Shown piece by piece: positions 29,911 to 38,611 of a stretch of DNA of 64,000 nt (the first letter of the stretch is position 1; each line of letters begins with the position of its first letter). Origin of the DNA: Oscillospiraceae bacterium (GTDB taxonomy: Bacteria; Bacillota; Clostridia; Christensenellales; Aristaeellaceae); NCBI GenBank assembly GCA_031270865.1, contig JAISWI010000019.1, positions 1-64,000 on the forward strand, read 5' to 3'. Below the pieces are notes generated by a model, which did not search any database, had not been told where the DNA came from, and saw only the letters and a list, made by a program, of their open reading frames with translations. The position numbers and the translations under genes are program-made.

Positions 29911-31241
29911 TGGAGGGCTTCGGGCGCGTCCCGCCGAATAACCAGGACGCCGAAAAGTCAACGCTGGGCGCGATGATGCTGGATCGCGAGGCGTTGACCC
30001 TAGGCATGGAGTTGCTGCGCCCGGAAGCGTTCTACCATCCTCCCCATAAGGAGATATTCAGCGCGATGGCCGCGCTGAATGCCGCCGACCGCCCCGTCGA
30101 CCTGGTGACGCTGGACGCGGAACTAGCTAAGCGCGGCACGCTGGAAGGCGTGGGCGGCCTGGCCGCGCTGGTCGCGCTAAGCCAGTATGTCCCCACAACC
30201 GCGAACGCCCGCGCGTATATAAAGATCGTCGACGAGCAATACGTACTGCGCGCGTTGATACAGGCGGCGGACGTGGTCATCGCGGCGGCTTACGCGCAGT
30301 CCATGCCGGTGGATGAGCTGCTGCAGATGGCGGAACGGGCGATATTCGACATTTCCATGAAGGCGTCGGGCAGCGAGACGCTGGAGCATATCAGGACGAT
30401 ACTCTCGCGCACGTACGAGTATATTGAGAAACTCGCCACGCTAAAGGGCCAGCTGGACGGCGTGCCGACGGGCTTTACCGACCTTGATACCCTGCTGACC
30501 GGACTGCACCCGGGCGAGCTGGTCATCATGGGCGCCCGACCGTCGATGGGCAAGACCAGCATCGCGATGAATATTGTCGAGAACGCCGCGCTTCGCGCCG
30601 GGAAGATCGCGGCGGTGTTCTCGCTGGAGATGCCGCGCGAACAGATCGCCATGCGCATGCTGTGCTCCCAGGCGCATGTCGACCTGCAGTCGCTGCGTAA
30701 TGGCGCGATCAGGGACGACGATTGGGAAAGGCTGTCCTCCGCGCTTGGGGTGCTGGCATCCTCCAACATCTACATAGACGACACCTCGGGCCTGACCCCC
30801 ACGCAGCTGCGTTCGCGCTGCCGCAGGCTCAAGATCGAGAAGGGCCTTGACGTGGTGATGGTGGACTACCTCCAGCTGATGGGAGCGGACAGGAGATCTG
30901 AGAACCGCCAGGTGGAGGTCAGCGCGATATCACGCGCGTTGAAGGGGATAGCCCAGGAACTGCGCGTGCCGCTGGTGGCGTGCGCCCAGCTGTCCCGCGC
31001 GAACGCCTCCCGGGAGAACAAGCGTCCCATGTTAAGCGACCTGCGCGATTCCGGCTCCATCGAGCAGGACGCGGACGTGGTGATGTTCCTGCACAGGGAG
31101 GAGTATTACAACCCCGATACCGAGGACAAGAACATCGCCGAGGTGATAGTCGGCAAACAGCGCAACGGCGCGTTAGGCGTGGTTAAACTGGCGTGGTTAG
31201 GCCAATACACCCGGTTCATGAACCTGGAGAAACAGAGGTGA
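29910..31241 (+). CDS. dnaB: Replicative DNA helicase
   Basis: 443 residues. The N-terminal DnaB domain (PPNNQDAEKSTLGAMMLDREAL) is followed by a RecA-like motor with Walker A GARPSMGKTS and VVMVDYLQLMGADRRSENRQVEVSAISRALKGIAQELRVPLVACAQLSRANASRENKRPMLSDLRDSGSIEQDADVVMFLHR. The start overlaps the rplI stop by one base (TAATG). Confidence 0.97.
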   Translation: MEGFGRVPPNNQDAEKSTLGAMMLDREALTLGMELLRPEAFYHPPHKEIFSAMAALNAADRPVDLVTLDAELAKRGTLEGVGGLAALVALSQYVPTTANARAYIKIVDEQYVLRALIQAADVVIAAAYAQSMPVDELLQMAERAIFDISMKASGSETLEHIRTILSRTYEYIEKLATLKGQLDGVPTGFTDLDTLLTGLHPGELVIMGARPSMGKTSIAMNIVENAALRAGKIAAVFSLEMPREQIAMRMLCSQAHVDLQSLRNGAIRDDDWERLSSALGVLASSNIYIDDTSGLTPTQLRSRCRRLKIEKGLDVVMVDYLQLMGADRRSENRQVEVSAISRALKGIAQELRVPLVACAQLSRANASRENKRPMLSDLRDSGSIEQDADVVMFLHREEYYNPDTEDKNIAEVIVGKQRNGALGVVKLAWLGQYTRFMNLEKQR

Positions 31242-31245
31242 CAGT

Positions 31246-32016
31246 ATGATCAGCATAGGCATCTGCGCGTCCCCCGACAAGGCTGGGGCCGCCAAGCGCG
31301 TCGGCTACGACTACATCGAGCTGAACCTGTCCGCGACGGCGGCAATGACGGACGCGGAGTACGCGGCGGCTAAGGACAGGCTGTCCGACGCGGGGATTAG
31401 GGCGGAGGCGTTCAACGTGATGGTCCCTGGCGCGTACCGTCTGACCGGGCCGGACGCCGACCTCGCCCCGGTCAGGGAATACCTGGACAAGGCGATACCC
31501 CGCGCGGCTGAGATGGGTTGCCGGGTAATCGTGTTCGGCAGCGGCGCGGCCAGGCATGTCCCCGAGCGTTACGCGGCCTACGACGCGTGGACACAGCTGA
31601 CCGCGTACCTGAAGCTGGCCGCGTCCGTGGCGCGGGGGGTTGGTATAACCATCGCTGTCGAGCCGCTTAGCAAGCGTGAGACCAACATCATCCACACGGT
31701 CCGGGAAGGCGCGGCGCTGGCGGCGGCGGTCAACGAGCCTAACGTTGGCGCGTTGGGCGACACATACCATATGTACGCCGAGGGCGAACCGTACACCGCC
31801 TTTATCGAGGCGAAGGACAGGCTTCTCCACGTCCACACGGCGGAGAACGTCACCCGCGCGTTTCCGTCGGCGGGCGACGGCACGGACTACGCGGGGCTGT
31901 TCGCCGCGCTGAAGGCAGCGGGTTACAACGCGCGGGTGAGCGTCGAGGGTTCGTGCAAGGATTTCGAGGCTGAGGCCGCCGCCGCGCTGGAGGTCCTGCG
32001 CGGGGCGAGGGGTTGA
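31246..32016 (+). CDS. Xylose-isomerase-like TIM-barrel protein (sugar phosphate isomerase/epimerase)
   Basis: 256 residues of the AP-endonuclease-2/xylose-isomerase-like TIM-barrel family. Likely metal ligands are the Glu in VEPLSKRETN, the Asp/His in GDTYHMYAEG, the His in LLHVHTAEN and the Glu in VSVEGSCKDF. Substrate is unknown; family members act on ketoses, hydroxypyruvate or inositol derivatives. It starts 4 bases after dnaB and ends before a repeat-filled spacer. Confidence 0.8.
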   Translation: MISIGICASPDKAGAAKRVGYDYIELNLSATAAMTDAEYAAAKDRLSDAGIRAEAFNVMVPGAYRLTGPDADLAPVREYLDKAIPRAAEMGCRVIVFGSGAARHVPERYAAYDAWTQLTAYLKLAASVARGVGITIAVEPLSKRETNIIHTVREGAALAAAVNEPNVGALGDTYHMYAEGEPYTAFIEAKDRLLHVHTAENVTRAFPSAGDGTDYAGLFAALKAAGYNARVSVEGSCKDFEAEAAAALEVLRGARG

Positions 32017-32316
32017 ATCCGCCCCTTCTGCCCCTGCGGTGGATCAGGGCGCGTCCCCTCTGTCACCGCGACGGCATCTCCCCCTAAGGGGGCGGCAAGG
32101 GGGATTGGAACGCTGGGGCTATCTTTCCTTTGCCGCCCCTTTAGGGAGGACTGGGACGGGAGGTGTTATCTCCCCCTTGCCACCCCTTTAGGGAGGACTG
32201 GAACGGGGGGTGTTATCTCCCCCTGCCGCCTCTTTAGGGGGAGATGTCACCTCAGCGGCAGAGGGGCGAAGCCTAACCCGCCACGTCCACATAATATTTA
32301 CTAGGAGGACTACGTT
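32017..32316. repeat. Repeat-filled spacer before the aldolase gene (family B element)
   Basis: The left arm near 32073 (GGCATCTCCCCCTAAGGGGG) and the right arm ending near 32248 (TTTAGGGGGAGATG) form an inverted repeat like the one at 11951-12151. Between them a ~46-base unit containing TTTAGGGAGGACTG and GGTGTTATCTCC is repeated twice. The end (CAGCGGCAGAGGGGCG) matches the repeats at 12171-12429 and 25489-25545. The last ~40 bases hold the AGGAGG of the next gene. Confidence 0.75.
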
Positions 32317-33180
32317 ATGCTTGTAAACGCGAAGGACATGCTCATCAAAGCGGCAGCCGAGGGTTACGCCGTCGGCCAGTTCAACATCAACAACCTGGAA
32401 TGGACGAAGGCCGTCCTCACCACCGCGCAGGAACTGGACGCCCCGGTGATACTGGGGGTATCCGAGGGCGCGGGCAAGTACATGTGCGGGTATAAGACCG
32501 TGGCCGCCATGTCCAAGGCCATGGCCGACTCGCTGGGGATAGCAGTCCCCGTCGCGCTCCACCTGGACCACGGCTCTTACGACGCGTGCCTGAAGTGCGT
32601 CGAGGCTGGGTTCACGTCAATCATGTTCGACGGCTCACACCTGCCGCTGGATGAGAACATCGAAAAGACCGCCGCGCTGGTCAAACTGTGCGCGGAGAGG
32701 GGATTATCCCTGGAGGCCGAGGTCGGCTCCATCGGCGGCGAGGAGGACGGCGTGGTCGGCATGGGCGAGGTCGCGGACCCCGACGAATGCCGCAGGATCG
32801 CGGAACTGGGCGTGACGATGCTGGCCGCCGGAATCGGCAACATCCACGGCAAGTACCCCGCAAACTGGAAGGGCCTGGACTTCGGCGCGTTGGATAATAT
32901 CCACAAGGCGACCGGCAGCGTTCCGTTAGTCCTGCACGGAGGCACGGGCATCCCGCAGGACATGATCCGCAAGGCGATATCGCTGGGCGTGGCCAAGATC
33001 AACGTTAACACCGAGTGCCAGCTCTCGTTCCAGGCCGCCACACGCGCTTACATCGAGGCGGGCAAGGACCTGCAGGGCAAGGGATTCGACCCGCGCAAGC
33101 TGCTCGCTCCGGGCACGGAGGCGATAAAGGCCACCGTCAGGGAGAAGATAGGACTGTTCGGCAGCGCGGGGAAGGCGTGA
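32317..33180 (+). CDS. fba: Class II fructose-bisphosphate aldolase family protein
   Basis: 287 residues, zinc-dependent aldolase of the Fba/GatY family. AVGQFNINNLEW at the N-terminus, catalytic/zinc region VALHLDHGSYDACLKCVEAGFTSIMFDGSHLP, EAEVGSIGGEEDGV, and HGGTGIPQDMIRKAISLGVAKINVNTECQ with the phosphate-binding residues. It is followed by iorA after 12 bases. Fructose-1,6-bisphosphate is the likely substrate, but tagatose-bisphosphate cannot be excluded. Confidence 0.92.
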   Translation: MLVNAKDMLIKAAAEGYAVGQFNINNLEWTKAVLTTAQELDAPVILGVSEGAGKYMCGYKTVAAMSKAMADSLGIAVPVALHLDHGSYDACLKCVEAGFTSIMFDGSHLPLDENIEKTAALVKLCAERGLSLEAEVGSIGGEEDGVVGMGEVADPDECRRIAELGVTMLAAGIGNIHGKYPANWKGLDFGALDNIHKATGSVPLVLHGGTGIPQDMIRKAISLGVAKINVNTECQLSFQAATRAYIEAGKDLQGKGFDPRKLLAPGTEAIKATVREKIGLFGSAGKA

Positions 33181-33192
33181 GGACGCGCCGCT

Positions 33193-34947
33193 ATGCCTGA
33201 CATACGACTGCTGCTGGGCAACGAGGCCGTCGCCCGAGGCGCGTGGGAAGCCGGGTGCCGCGTCGTCGCCAGTTACCCCGGAACACCGTCCACCGAGATC
33301 ACCGAGGCCGCCGCGTCCTACCCCGAGATGGATACCGAGTGGTCCGTCAACGAGAAGGTAGCCATGGAGATAGCGGCGGGCGCGGCTGTCGGCGGGGCGC
33401 GGACCCTCACCTGCATGAAGCACGTGGGACTCAACGTCGCCGCCGACCCGCTGTTCACTTTGGCATACACCGGCGTCAACGCCGGCCTGACCGTAGTGGT
33501 GGCGGACGATCCCGGCGCGCACTCATCCCAGAACGAGCAGGACAGCCGCTTCTACGCCCGCTCTGCTCACCTGCCGATGCTCATCCCCGCCGACGCGGAG
33601 GAATGCCTCACGTTCACCAAGCTGGCGTTCGAACTGTCGGAACGGTACGACACCCCGGTAATGATAGGCGTATGCACCCGCGTCGCCCACGCGCGAAGCC
33701 TGGTCAGGACGGGGGGGCGCGTCGAACATGAAACGCCGGAATGGAAGCGCAGCCCGGCGAAGTATGTCATGCTGCCCGGCCCGGCGAGGGCGCGGCATGT
33801 GTTCGTCGAGGACCGCGAACGCCGGATGCGCGAGGACGCGGGTAACGCAGAATGGGCTTACTCGATAGAGGGTATCGGCCGGTCCGTCGGAGTGATATGC
33901 TCCGGCACGGCATACCAATACGTCAAAGAGGCCATGCCGGAGGCGTCCGTGCTCAAACTGAACCTGGTCAACCCGCTGCCCGAACGCGCGGTTGCCGAGT
34001 TTGCCGGGATGGTGGACAGCCTGTACGTCGTCGAGGAACTGGAACCGTTCATCGAGGACACCGTCCGCGCGTTGGGGATCCGATGTTCCGGCAAGGACCG
34101 CACGGGCCGGCAGGGTGAGCTATCCGTCAACAAGGTTCGCGAGGCGTTCGCGGACGTAACGGGGATCAAGCCAGCCGCCATCCAGACCGCCGCCGAGCCT
34201 CCCGCCCGGCCGCCGGCCATGTGCGCTGGGTGTCCCCATCGCGCGGTGTTCTATACGCTGGCCAGGCGCAAGTATACCGTCTGCGGCGACATCGGCTGTT
34301 ACACGCTGGGCATGCTTCCGCCGCACGCCGCGATGGATACATGCCTTTGTATGGGCGCGTCGGTCGGCATGGCGGCTGGATTGCATAAGGCCCGTGGAGA
34401 CAAGTTCGCGAGCGGAACCGTCGCGGTCATAGGCGATTCGACATTCATGCACAGCGGCATGACCGCGCTGTTGGACGCGTCGTACAACAGCGCGTCACTG
34501 ACATTATTGATACTTGACAACCGCATCACCGGCATGACAGGACACCAGCATAACCCGGCCAGCGGGTTCGACATCCACAATAAACCCGCGCCAGCCGTCG
34601 ACCTGGAGGCGATCTGCCGCGCGTTGGGCGTGACGCGCGTCCGTACGCTCGACCCGTTTGATTTGGATGAGCTGGACGCCACGCTCGCCGAGGAAACAGC
34701 GGTCCGGGGCGTGTCGGTGATAATCGCGCGAAGGCCATGCGCGTTGCTCATTAGGAAGCGCGGTCCGTCCGTCACGATAGAAGGCTGCCGCAAGTGCGGC
34801 GCGTGTATGAGGCTAGGCTGTCCAGCGTTGTCGAAGGATGGCGGCGGCGTGGTTTCAGTCGATCCGGCGCAGTGCGTGGGGTGCGGGTTGTGCCCGCGCG
34901 TGTGCCCGTTCCACGCCATCCGCGGCGCGGAGGCGGTGAGCGTATGA
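33193..34947 (+). CDS. iorA: Indolepyruvate:ferredoxin oxidoreductase, alpha subunit
   Basis: 584 residues. This oxygen-sensitive enzyme converts aryl pyruvates to aryl-acyl-CoA with reduction of ferredoxin. N-terminal pyruvate-ferredoxin-oxidoreductase-like domain (GNEAVARGAWEAGCRVVASYPGTPSTEI), CPHRAVFY with GDIGCYTLG, TPP-binding VIGDSTFMHSGM... LLILDN, and a C-terminal double 4Fe-4S ferredoxin domain (CRKCGACMRLGCPAL; CVGCGLCPRVCPF). The stop overlaps iorB (ATGA). Confidence 0.95.
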   Translation: MPDIRLLLGNEAVARGAWEAGCRVVASYPGTPSTEITEAAASYPEMDTEWSVNEKVAMEIAAGAAVGGARTLTCMKHVGLNVAADPLFTLAYTGVNAGLTVVVADDPGAHSSQNEQDSRFYARSAHLPMLIPADAEECLTFTKLAFELSERYDTPVMIGVCTRVAHARSLVRTGGRVEHETPEWKRSPAKYVMLPGPARARHVFVEDRERRMREDAGNAEWAYSIEGIGRSVGVICSGTAYQYVKEAMPEASVLKLNLVNPLPERAVAEFAGMVDSLYVVEELEPFIEDTVRALGIRCSGKDRTGRQGELSVNKVREAFADVTGIKPAAIQTAAEPPARPPAMCAGCPHRAVFYTLARRKYTVCGDIGCYTLGMLPPHAAMDTCLCMGASVGMAAGLHKARGDKFASGTVAVIGDSTFMHSGMTALLDASYNSASLTLLILDNRITGMTGHQHNPASGFDIHNKPAPAVDLEAICRALGVTRVRTLDPFDLDELDATLAEETAVRGVSVIIARRPCALLIRKRGPSVTIEGCRKCGACMRLGCPALSKDGGGVVSVDPAQCVGCGLCPRVCPFHAIRGAEAVSV

Positions 34948-35558
34948 TTACCAATATAATAATAGTCGGCGTGGGAGGGCAAGGGGCGCTGCTGGCCAGC
35001 CGGGTGTTGGGCGCGTTGGCGTTGCGGTTGGGCCGCGACGTGAAGGTCAGCGAGATACACGGTATGGCGCAGCGCGGCGGTAGCGTGATAACCCACGTGA
35101 GGATAGGCGGGCACGGCGGCGGCCCGATACGCTCGCCATTGGTCGCGGAGGGCGAGGCGGACGCGGTGTTGGCGTTCGAGCCGCTGGAAGCCTTGCGAGC
35201 GCTGCCGTACCTCAATCCGGAAGGCGGGCTGGTCATAACGAACACGCGCCCGATACCGCCAATGTCCGTGCTGACCGGGGCCGCGAAGTATCCCGACGGC
35301 GTGATGGATTCGCTGGCCGGATCACCCGGAAGGCGGGTCGTCGCGTTCGACGCGCAGGCGTTAGCGGAGCGGCTTAACGCGCCGAAGGCCGTCAACCTCG
35401 CGCTGCTGGGCGCGTTGGCCGCGCGTCCTGTCAAACCGGGCGAGTTTTTCGCGCTGTCCGTCTGGGAAGGCGCGGTCGCCGACACTGTGCCGCCCCGGAC
35501 GCTGGAATCTAACCTGGCCGTGTTCCGTGAAGCTTATTCCGTGGGAAGCGGTTTGTAA
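34944..35558 (+). CDS. iorB: Indolepyruvate:ferredoxin oxidoreductase, beta subunit
   Basis: 204 residues, the gamma-type domain subunit. MITNIIIVGVGGQGALLASRVLGALALRLGRDVKVSEIHGMAQRGGSVITHVRIG is diagnostic. It is translationally coupled to iorA. With the PaaK-like ligase next in line, the set points to reductive or oxidative interconversion of aromatic amino acid keto acids and aryl acids. Confidence 0.95.
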   Translation: MITNIIIVGVGGQGALLASRVLGALALRLGRDVKVSEIHGMAQRGGSVITHVRIGGHGGGPIRSPLVAEGEADAVLAFEPLEALRALPYLNPEGGLVITNTRPIPPMSVLTGAAKYPDGVMDSLAGSPGRRVVAFDAQALAERLNAPKAVNLALLGALAARPVKPGEFFALSVWEGAVADTVPPRTLESNLAVFREAYSVGSGL

Positions 35559-35579
35559 CAGATGAAAGGGTGCTGACAT

Positions 35580-36887
35580 TTGGATCAATACATGTTCGAC
35601 CATGCCGCCGAGACCATGCCGCGCGGTGAGCTGCGCGATCTGCAGGACAAGCGCCTGCGCGACGTTGTAGCGCTTGTGTATGAAAAGGTGCCGTTCTACC
35701 GCGCGAAGATGCGGGAAGCGGGCATATCGCCTTGCGATATCCACGGCGTGGGCGACTTGCCCAAGCTGCCGTTTACCAACAAGTCCGACCTGCGCGACAA
35801 CTATCCGTTCGGGCTGTTCGCCGCGCCGCAGGATAAGATTACGCGCATACACGCCTCCAGCGGCACGACGGGCAAGCCCACTGTTTCTGGTTATACCGCG
35901 TACGATGTGGATGTGTGGGGTGAGCTGATGGCGCGGGCAATGGCGTGCGCCGGGGTTACTAACAAGGATATTGTACAGGTTTCATATGGGTATGGGCTGT
36001 TTACCGGAGGGTTGGGAGCGCATTACGGCGCGGAACGGATAGGCGCGTCGGTTGTGCCAGCGTCGGTAGGGAATACGCGAAGGCAGATCATGCTGCTGGA
36101 GGATTTTGGAGTGAACGCGCTTGCTTGTACGCCGACATACGCGATAGTGCTGGGCGAGGCGATACGAGAGGCCGGGATACCGCTTTCAAGGTTTAAGCTA
36201 AGGGCAGGGGTTTTTGGCGCGGAGCCGTGGACTGAGGTGCAGCGTAAGCATGTGGAGGGGCTGTTGGGTATACACGCGCACGATGTTTATGGGTTGAGCG
36301 AGGTTATGGGGCCAGGGGTATCGATAGAGTGCGGGGAACAGAAGGGCATGCATATATGGGAGGATCACTTTTTACCGGAGATCATTGATCCGGATACGGG
36401 GGAGCAGCTGGCAAATAGTACGAGAGGGGAAATCGTTTTCACGACGATTACTAAGGAGGGTATGCCGCTAATAAGGTATCGGACGCATGACCTGACCGTT
36501 TTGGACGACACGCCGTGCCCGTGCGGGCGCACGCATGTGCGTATGAAGAAGCTGACAGGGCGCACGGATGATATGTTGATCATACGGGGAGTGAATGTGT
36601 TCCCGTCACAGGTAGAGACCGCGCTGGCCGGGATTGCGGGGATTGAGCCGCAGTATCTGTTGGTGGTTAGGCGGGAGCGGAATTTGGACACGCTGGAGGT
36701 GCGCGTTGAGTTGGCGCCGTCGCTGCCCAGCGATGAGGTGAGGGGTATAGAGCGGATACATGATGAGGTAGAGGCGTCGGTGGATTCGATGCTGGGTATC
36801 CACGCTGAGATTAGGTTGGTGCCGTCGGGGAGTATACCAAGGAGCGAAGGGAAAACCCCTCGAACACAGGACTGGCGGGATAAGTAA
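35580..36887 (+). CDS. paaK: Phenylacetate--CoA ligase-like enzyme
   Basis: 435 residues of the PaaK family (adenylate-forming). ATP-binding ASSGTTGKPTV near residue 96, YGLFTGGLGAHYGAE, YGLSEVMGPGVSIEC, YRTHDLT and the C-terminal DDMLIIRGVNVFPSQVE. TTG at 35580 is the likely start because AAAGGGTG lies about 9 bases upstream. The ATG 12 bases later is less well spaced. With iorAB it would link aryl acids with their CoA esters and keto acids. Confidence 0.92.
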   Translation: MDQYMFDHAAETMPRGELRDLQDKRLRDVVALVYEKVPFYRAKMREAGISPCDIHGVGDLPKLPFTNKSDLRDNYPFGLFAAPQDKITRIHASSGTTGKPTVSGYTAYDVDVWGELMARAMACAGVTNKDIVQVSYGYGLFTGGLGAHYGAERIGASVVPASVGNTRRQIMLLEDFGVNALACTPTYAIVLGEAIREAGIPLSRFKLRAGVFGAEPWTEVQRKHVEGLLGIHAHDVYGLSEVMGPGVSIECGEQKGMHIWEDHFLPEIIDPDTGEQLANSTRGEIVFTTITKEGMPLIRYRTHDLTVLDDTPCPCGRTHVRMKKLTGRTDDMLIIRGVNVFPSQVETALAGIAGIEPQYLLVVRRERNLDTLEVRVELAPSLPSDEVRGIERIHDEVEASVDSMLGIHAEIRLVPSGSIPRSEGKTPRTQDWRDK

Positions 36888-36894
36888 GTACCTG

Positions 36895-36967
36895 GAGGAA
36901 CAACCCACCCTGGCCACGAGGGTCCAGCGTCACGCTGGACCCTCGTGGCCAGGGTAGGTTGTTCCTC
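36895..36967. repeat. Inverted-repeat element family A, copy 2 (near-perfect palindrome)
   Basis: A 73-base palindrome: GAGGAACAACC at the left end, GGTTGTTCCTC at the right, with CCTGGCCACGAGGGTCCAGC inside each arm and one mismatch between arms. It fills the gap between the stops of two convergent genes (8 bases after paaK and 5 before the DUF1667 stop), so it would form a hairpin in both transcripts. Confidence 0.9.
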
Positions 36968-36972
36968 AAGGT

Positions 36973-37353
36973 TTATACCTTGCCAACCGCCGCCGTCGCG
37001 ACAAGCGGCGCGCCCGCCAGGTCATCGATCAGGATCTGGCCAATCTCAACAGGCGCGGACACTATAAGTCCGCGTATCCTAGCCAGCGCGTCCGGTATCC
37101 TTGCCTTCTCAATCTCGCCGCTCGTCTTCACCGACACCAGCGGCCTATCGCCGCCTTGCACCGCCGCGTTCGAGGTAACCACCCGCATTGGCCGCAGATA
37201 CTCCTGCCGACCGTACACCGCCCCCCTCGGGCACGCGTTGCCTGTCACCTTAACCGCGTCGCCATCACCCTCCGCCTTCAGCGGGCAACCTACCGGGCAC
37301 ACTATACAAATGAACTCGCGCTTTCCCCCACCCATCGTTATACTATCAGACAT
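36973..37353 (-). CDS. DUF1667 iron-sulfur/zinc cysteine protein of the GlpABC-like triad
   Basis: 126 residues of the DUF1667 family. Cysteine motifs CIVCPVGCPL and GNACPRGA give four conserved Cys suited to a cluster or metal. It follows the two flavoprotein genes with an overlap, a triad found in many Clostridia, where it is thought to replace GlpC in anaerobic glycerol-3-phosphate oxidation. The exact electron-transfer role is inferred. Confidence 0.8.
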   Translation of the reverse strand: MSDSITMGGGKREFICIVCPVGCPLKAEGDGDAVKVTGNACPRGAVYGRQEYLRPMRVVTSNAAVQGGDRPLVSVKTSGEIEKARIPDALARIRGLIVSAPVEIGQILIDDLAGAPLVATAAVGKV

Positions 37354-38611
37354 TCCCTACCGCCTCCGTCACCACAACCACATCGCCTGTCAGTTTCGAC
37401 ACATCCACCTTCACATGCTCCATCTCGCCTGGGGTCATCGCTTTCTTACGCCTCGTTAATATCGTCTTCCCATCCGCGGTCCTCACGGTCAGACGCGCGG
37501 GTTTAACCGCGTCGCCTACCCTAAAGTACAGGTCTACCATCCCTTCCGGCTCCGCGCTGATCCGCTGCGGCACCACATACCTTGTAAACCCTTCCGCACT
37601 CACGCTCAACTTCGGCATGGGCAGCGTCCCGGCCTTCGCGTACCCAGCGGCGTACCTTCCCGCGATCTCCGCCTCTCGGCTGACGTGATCCACCAGGTCA
37701 TGCACTTGCAGCACATTCCCGCACGCGAACACTCCTGGCAGACTCGTCTGCCTTCGCTCGTCGACTACCGCGCCTCCCGTCACTGGATCCAACTGTATCC
37801 CCGCCATGCGCGTCAACTCATTCTCCGGCATCAACCCTACTGACAGCAGCAGCGTATCGCACTCAACCACCCGCTCTGTCCCAGGTATCGCTTGCCGCTT
37901 CCCATCCACTTTCACTACCGTCACCGCCTCGACGCGCTCGGACCCATGCACCCGCGACACTGTCGTATTAAAGTATAACGGTATGTCGTAATCCCTCAAA
38001 CATTGCACGATATTCCTATTCAACCCGCTTGAATACGGCATCAACTCGCACACCATCAGCACCTTCGCGCCTTCCCATGTGAGGCGTCTCGCCATGATCA
38101 ACCCGATATCCCCGGATCCCAGTATGACCACGCGTCTGCCGGGCAGGTACCCGTCCAGATTGACCAGACGCTGCGCCGCTCCAGCAGTATATACCCCCGC
38201 CGGGCGCGTGCCTGCTATCCCCAACGCGCCGCGCGCTCGCTCGCGGCATCCCATTGCCAGCACGACCGCGCCGGGTTTTATCGTCAGCGGGCCTTCGCGC
38301 GGGCTTACTGCCGTTATCGTCCTATCGCTGTCCAGCGACAGCGCCATCGTGTCCGGCAGGAACGACACGCGGTCGGCGCGTCTTGCCGCCTCGCCCGCGA
38401 ACCTGGCCGCGTACTCCGGCCCGGTCAGTTCCTCACCGAAGTAATGCAGGCCAAACCCGTTATGGACGCATTGCTGTAATATCCCGCCGGGCCGCGCGTC
38501 CCTCTCCAGCAGCAGCACGTTCGCGCCCTTATCCACCGCCGCGACAGCCGCCGCCAGACCTGCCGGACCCGCGCCTATTACCGCGACATCCGTCGCTCGA
38601 ATACCCGTCAT
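37346..38611 (-). CDS. FAD/NAD-dependent oxidoreductase of the GlpABC-like triad
   Basis: 421 residues. FAD-binding VIGAGPAGLAAAVAAVDKGANVLLLERDARPGGILQQC, a second nucleotide site GSGDIGLIMARRLTWEGAKVLMV, and the family region VVDERRQTSLPGVFACGNVLQVHDLVDHVSREAEIAGRYAAGY. Pyridine nucleotide-disulfide oxidoreductase fold, in the position of GlpB. It overlaps the GlpA-like gene upstream by 4 bases and the DUF1667 gene downstream by 8 bases. Confidence 0.85.
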   Translation of the reverse strand: MTGIRATDVAVIGAGPAGLAAAVAAVDKGANVLLLERDARPGGILQQCVHNGFGLHYFGEELTGPEYAARFAGEAARRADRVSFLPDTMALSLDSDRTITAVSPREGPLTIKPGAVVLAMGCRERARGALGIAGTRPAGVYTAGAAQRLVNLDGYLPGRRVVILGSGDIGLIMARRLTWEGAKVLMVCELMPYSSGLNRNIVQCLRDYDIPLYFNTTVSRVHGSERVEAVTVVKVDGKRQAIPGTERVVECDTLLLSVGLMPENELTRMAGIQLDPVTGGAVVDERRQTSLPGVFACGNVLQVHDLVDHVSREAEIAGRYAAGYAKAGTLPMPKLSVSAEGFTRYVVPQRISAEPEGMVDLYFRVGDAVKPARLTVRTADGKTILTRRKKAMTPGEMEHVKVDVSKLTGDVVVVTEAVGNV

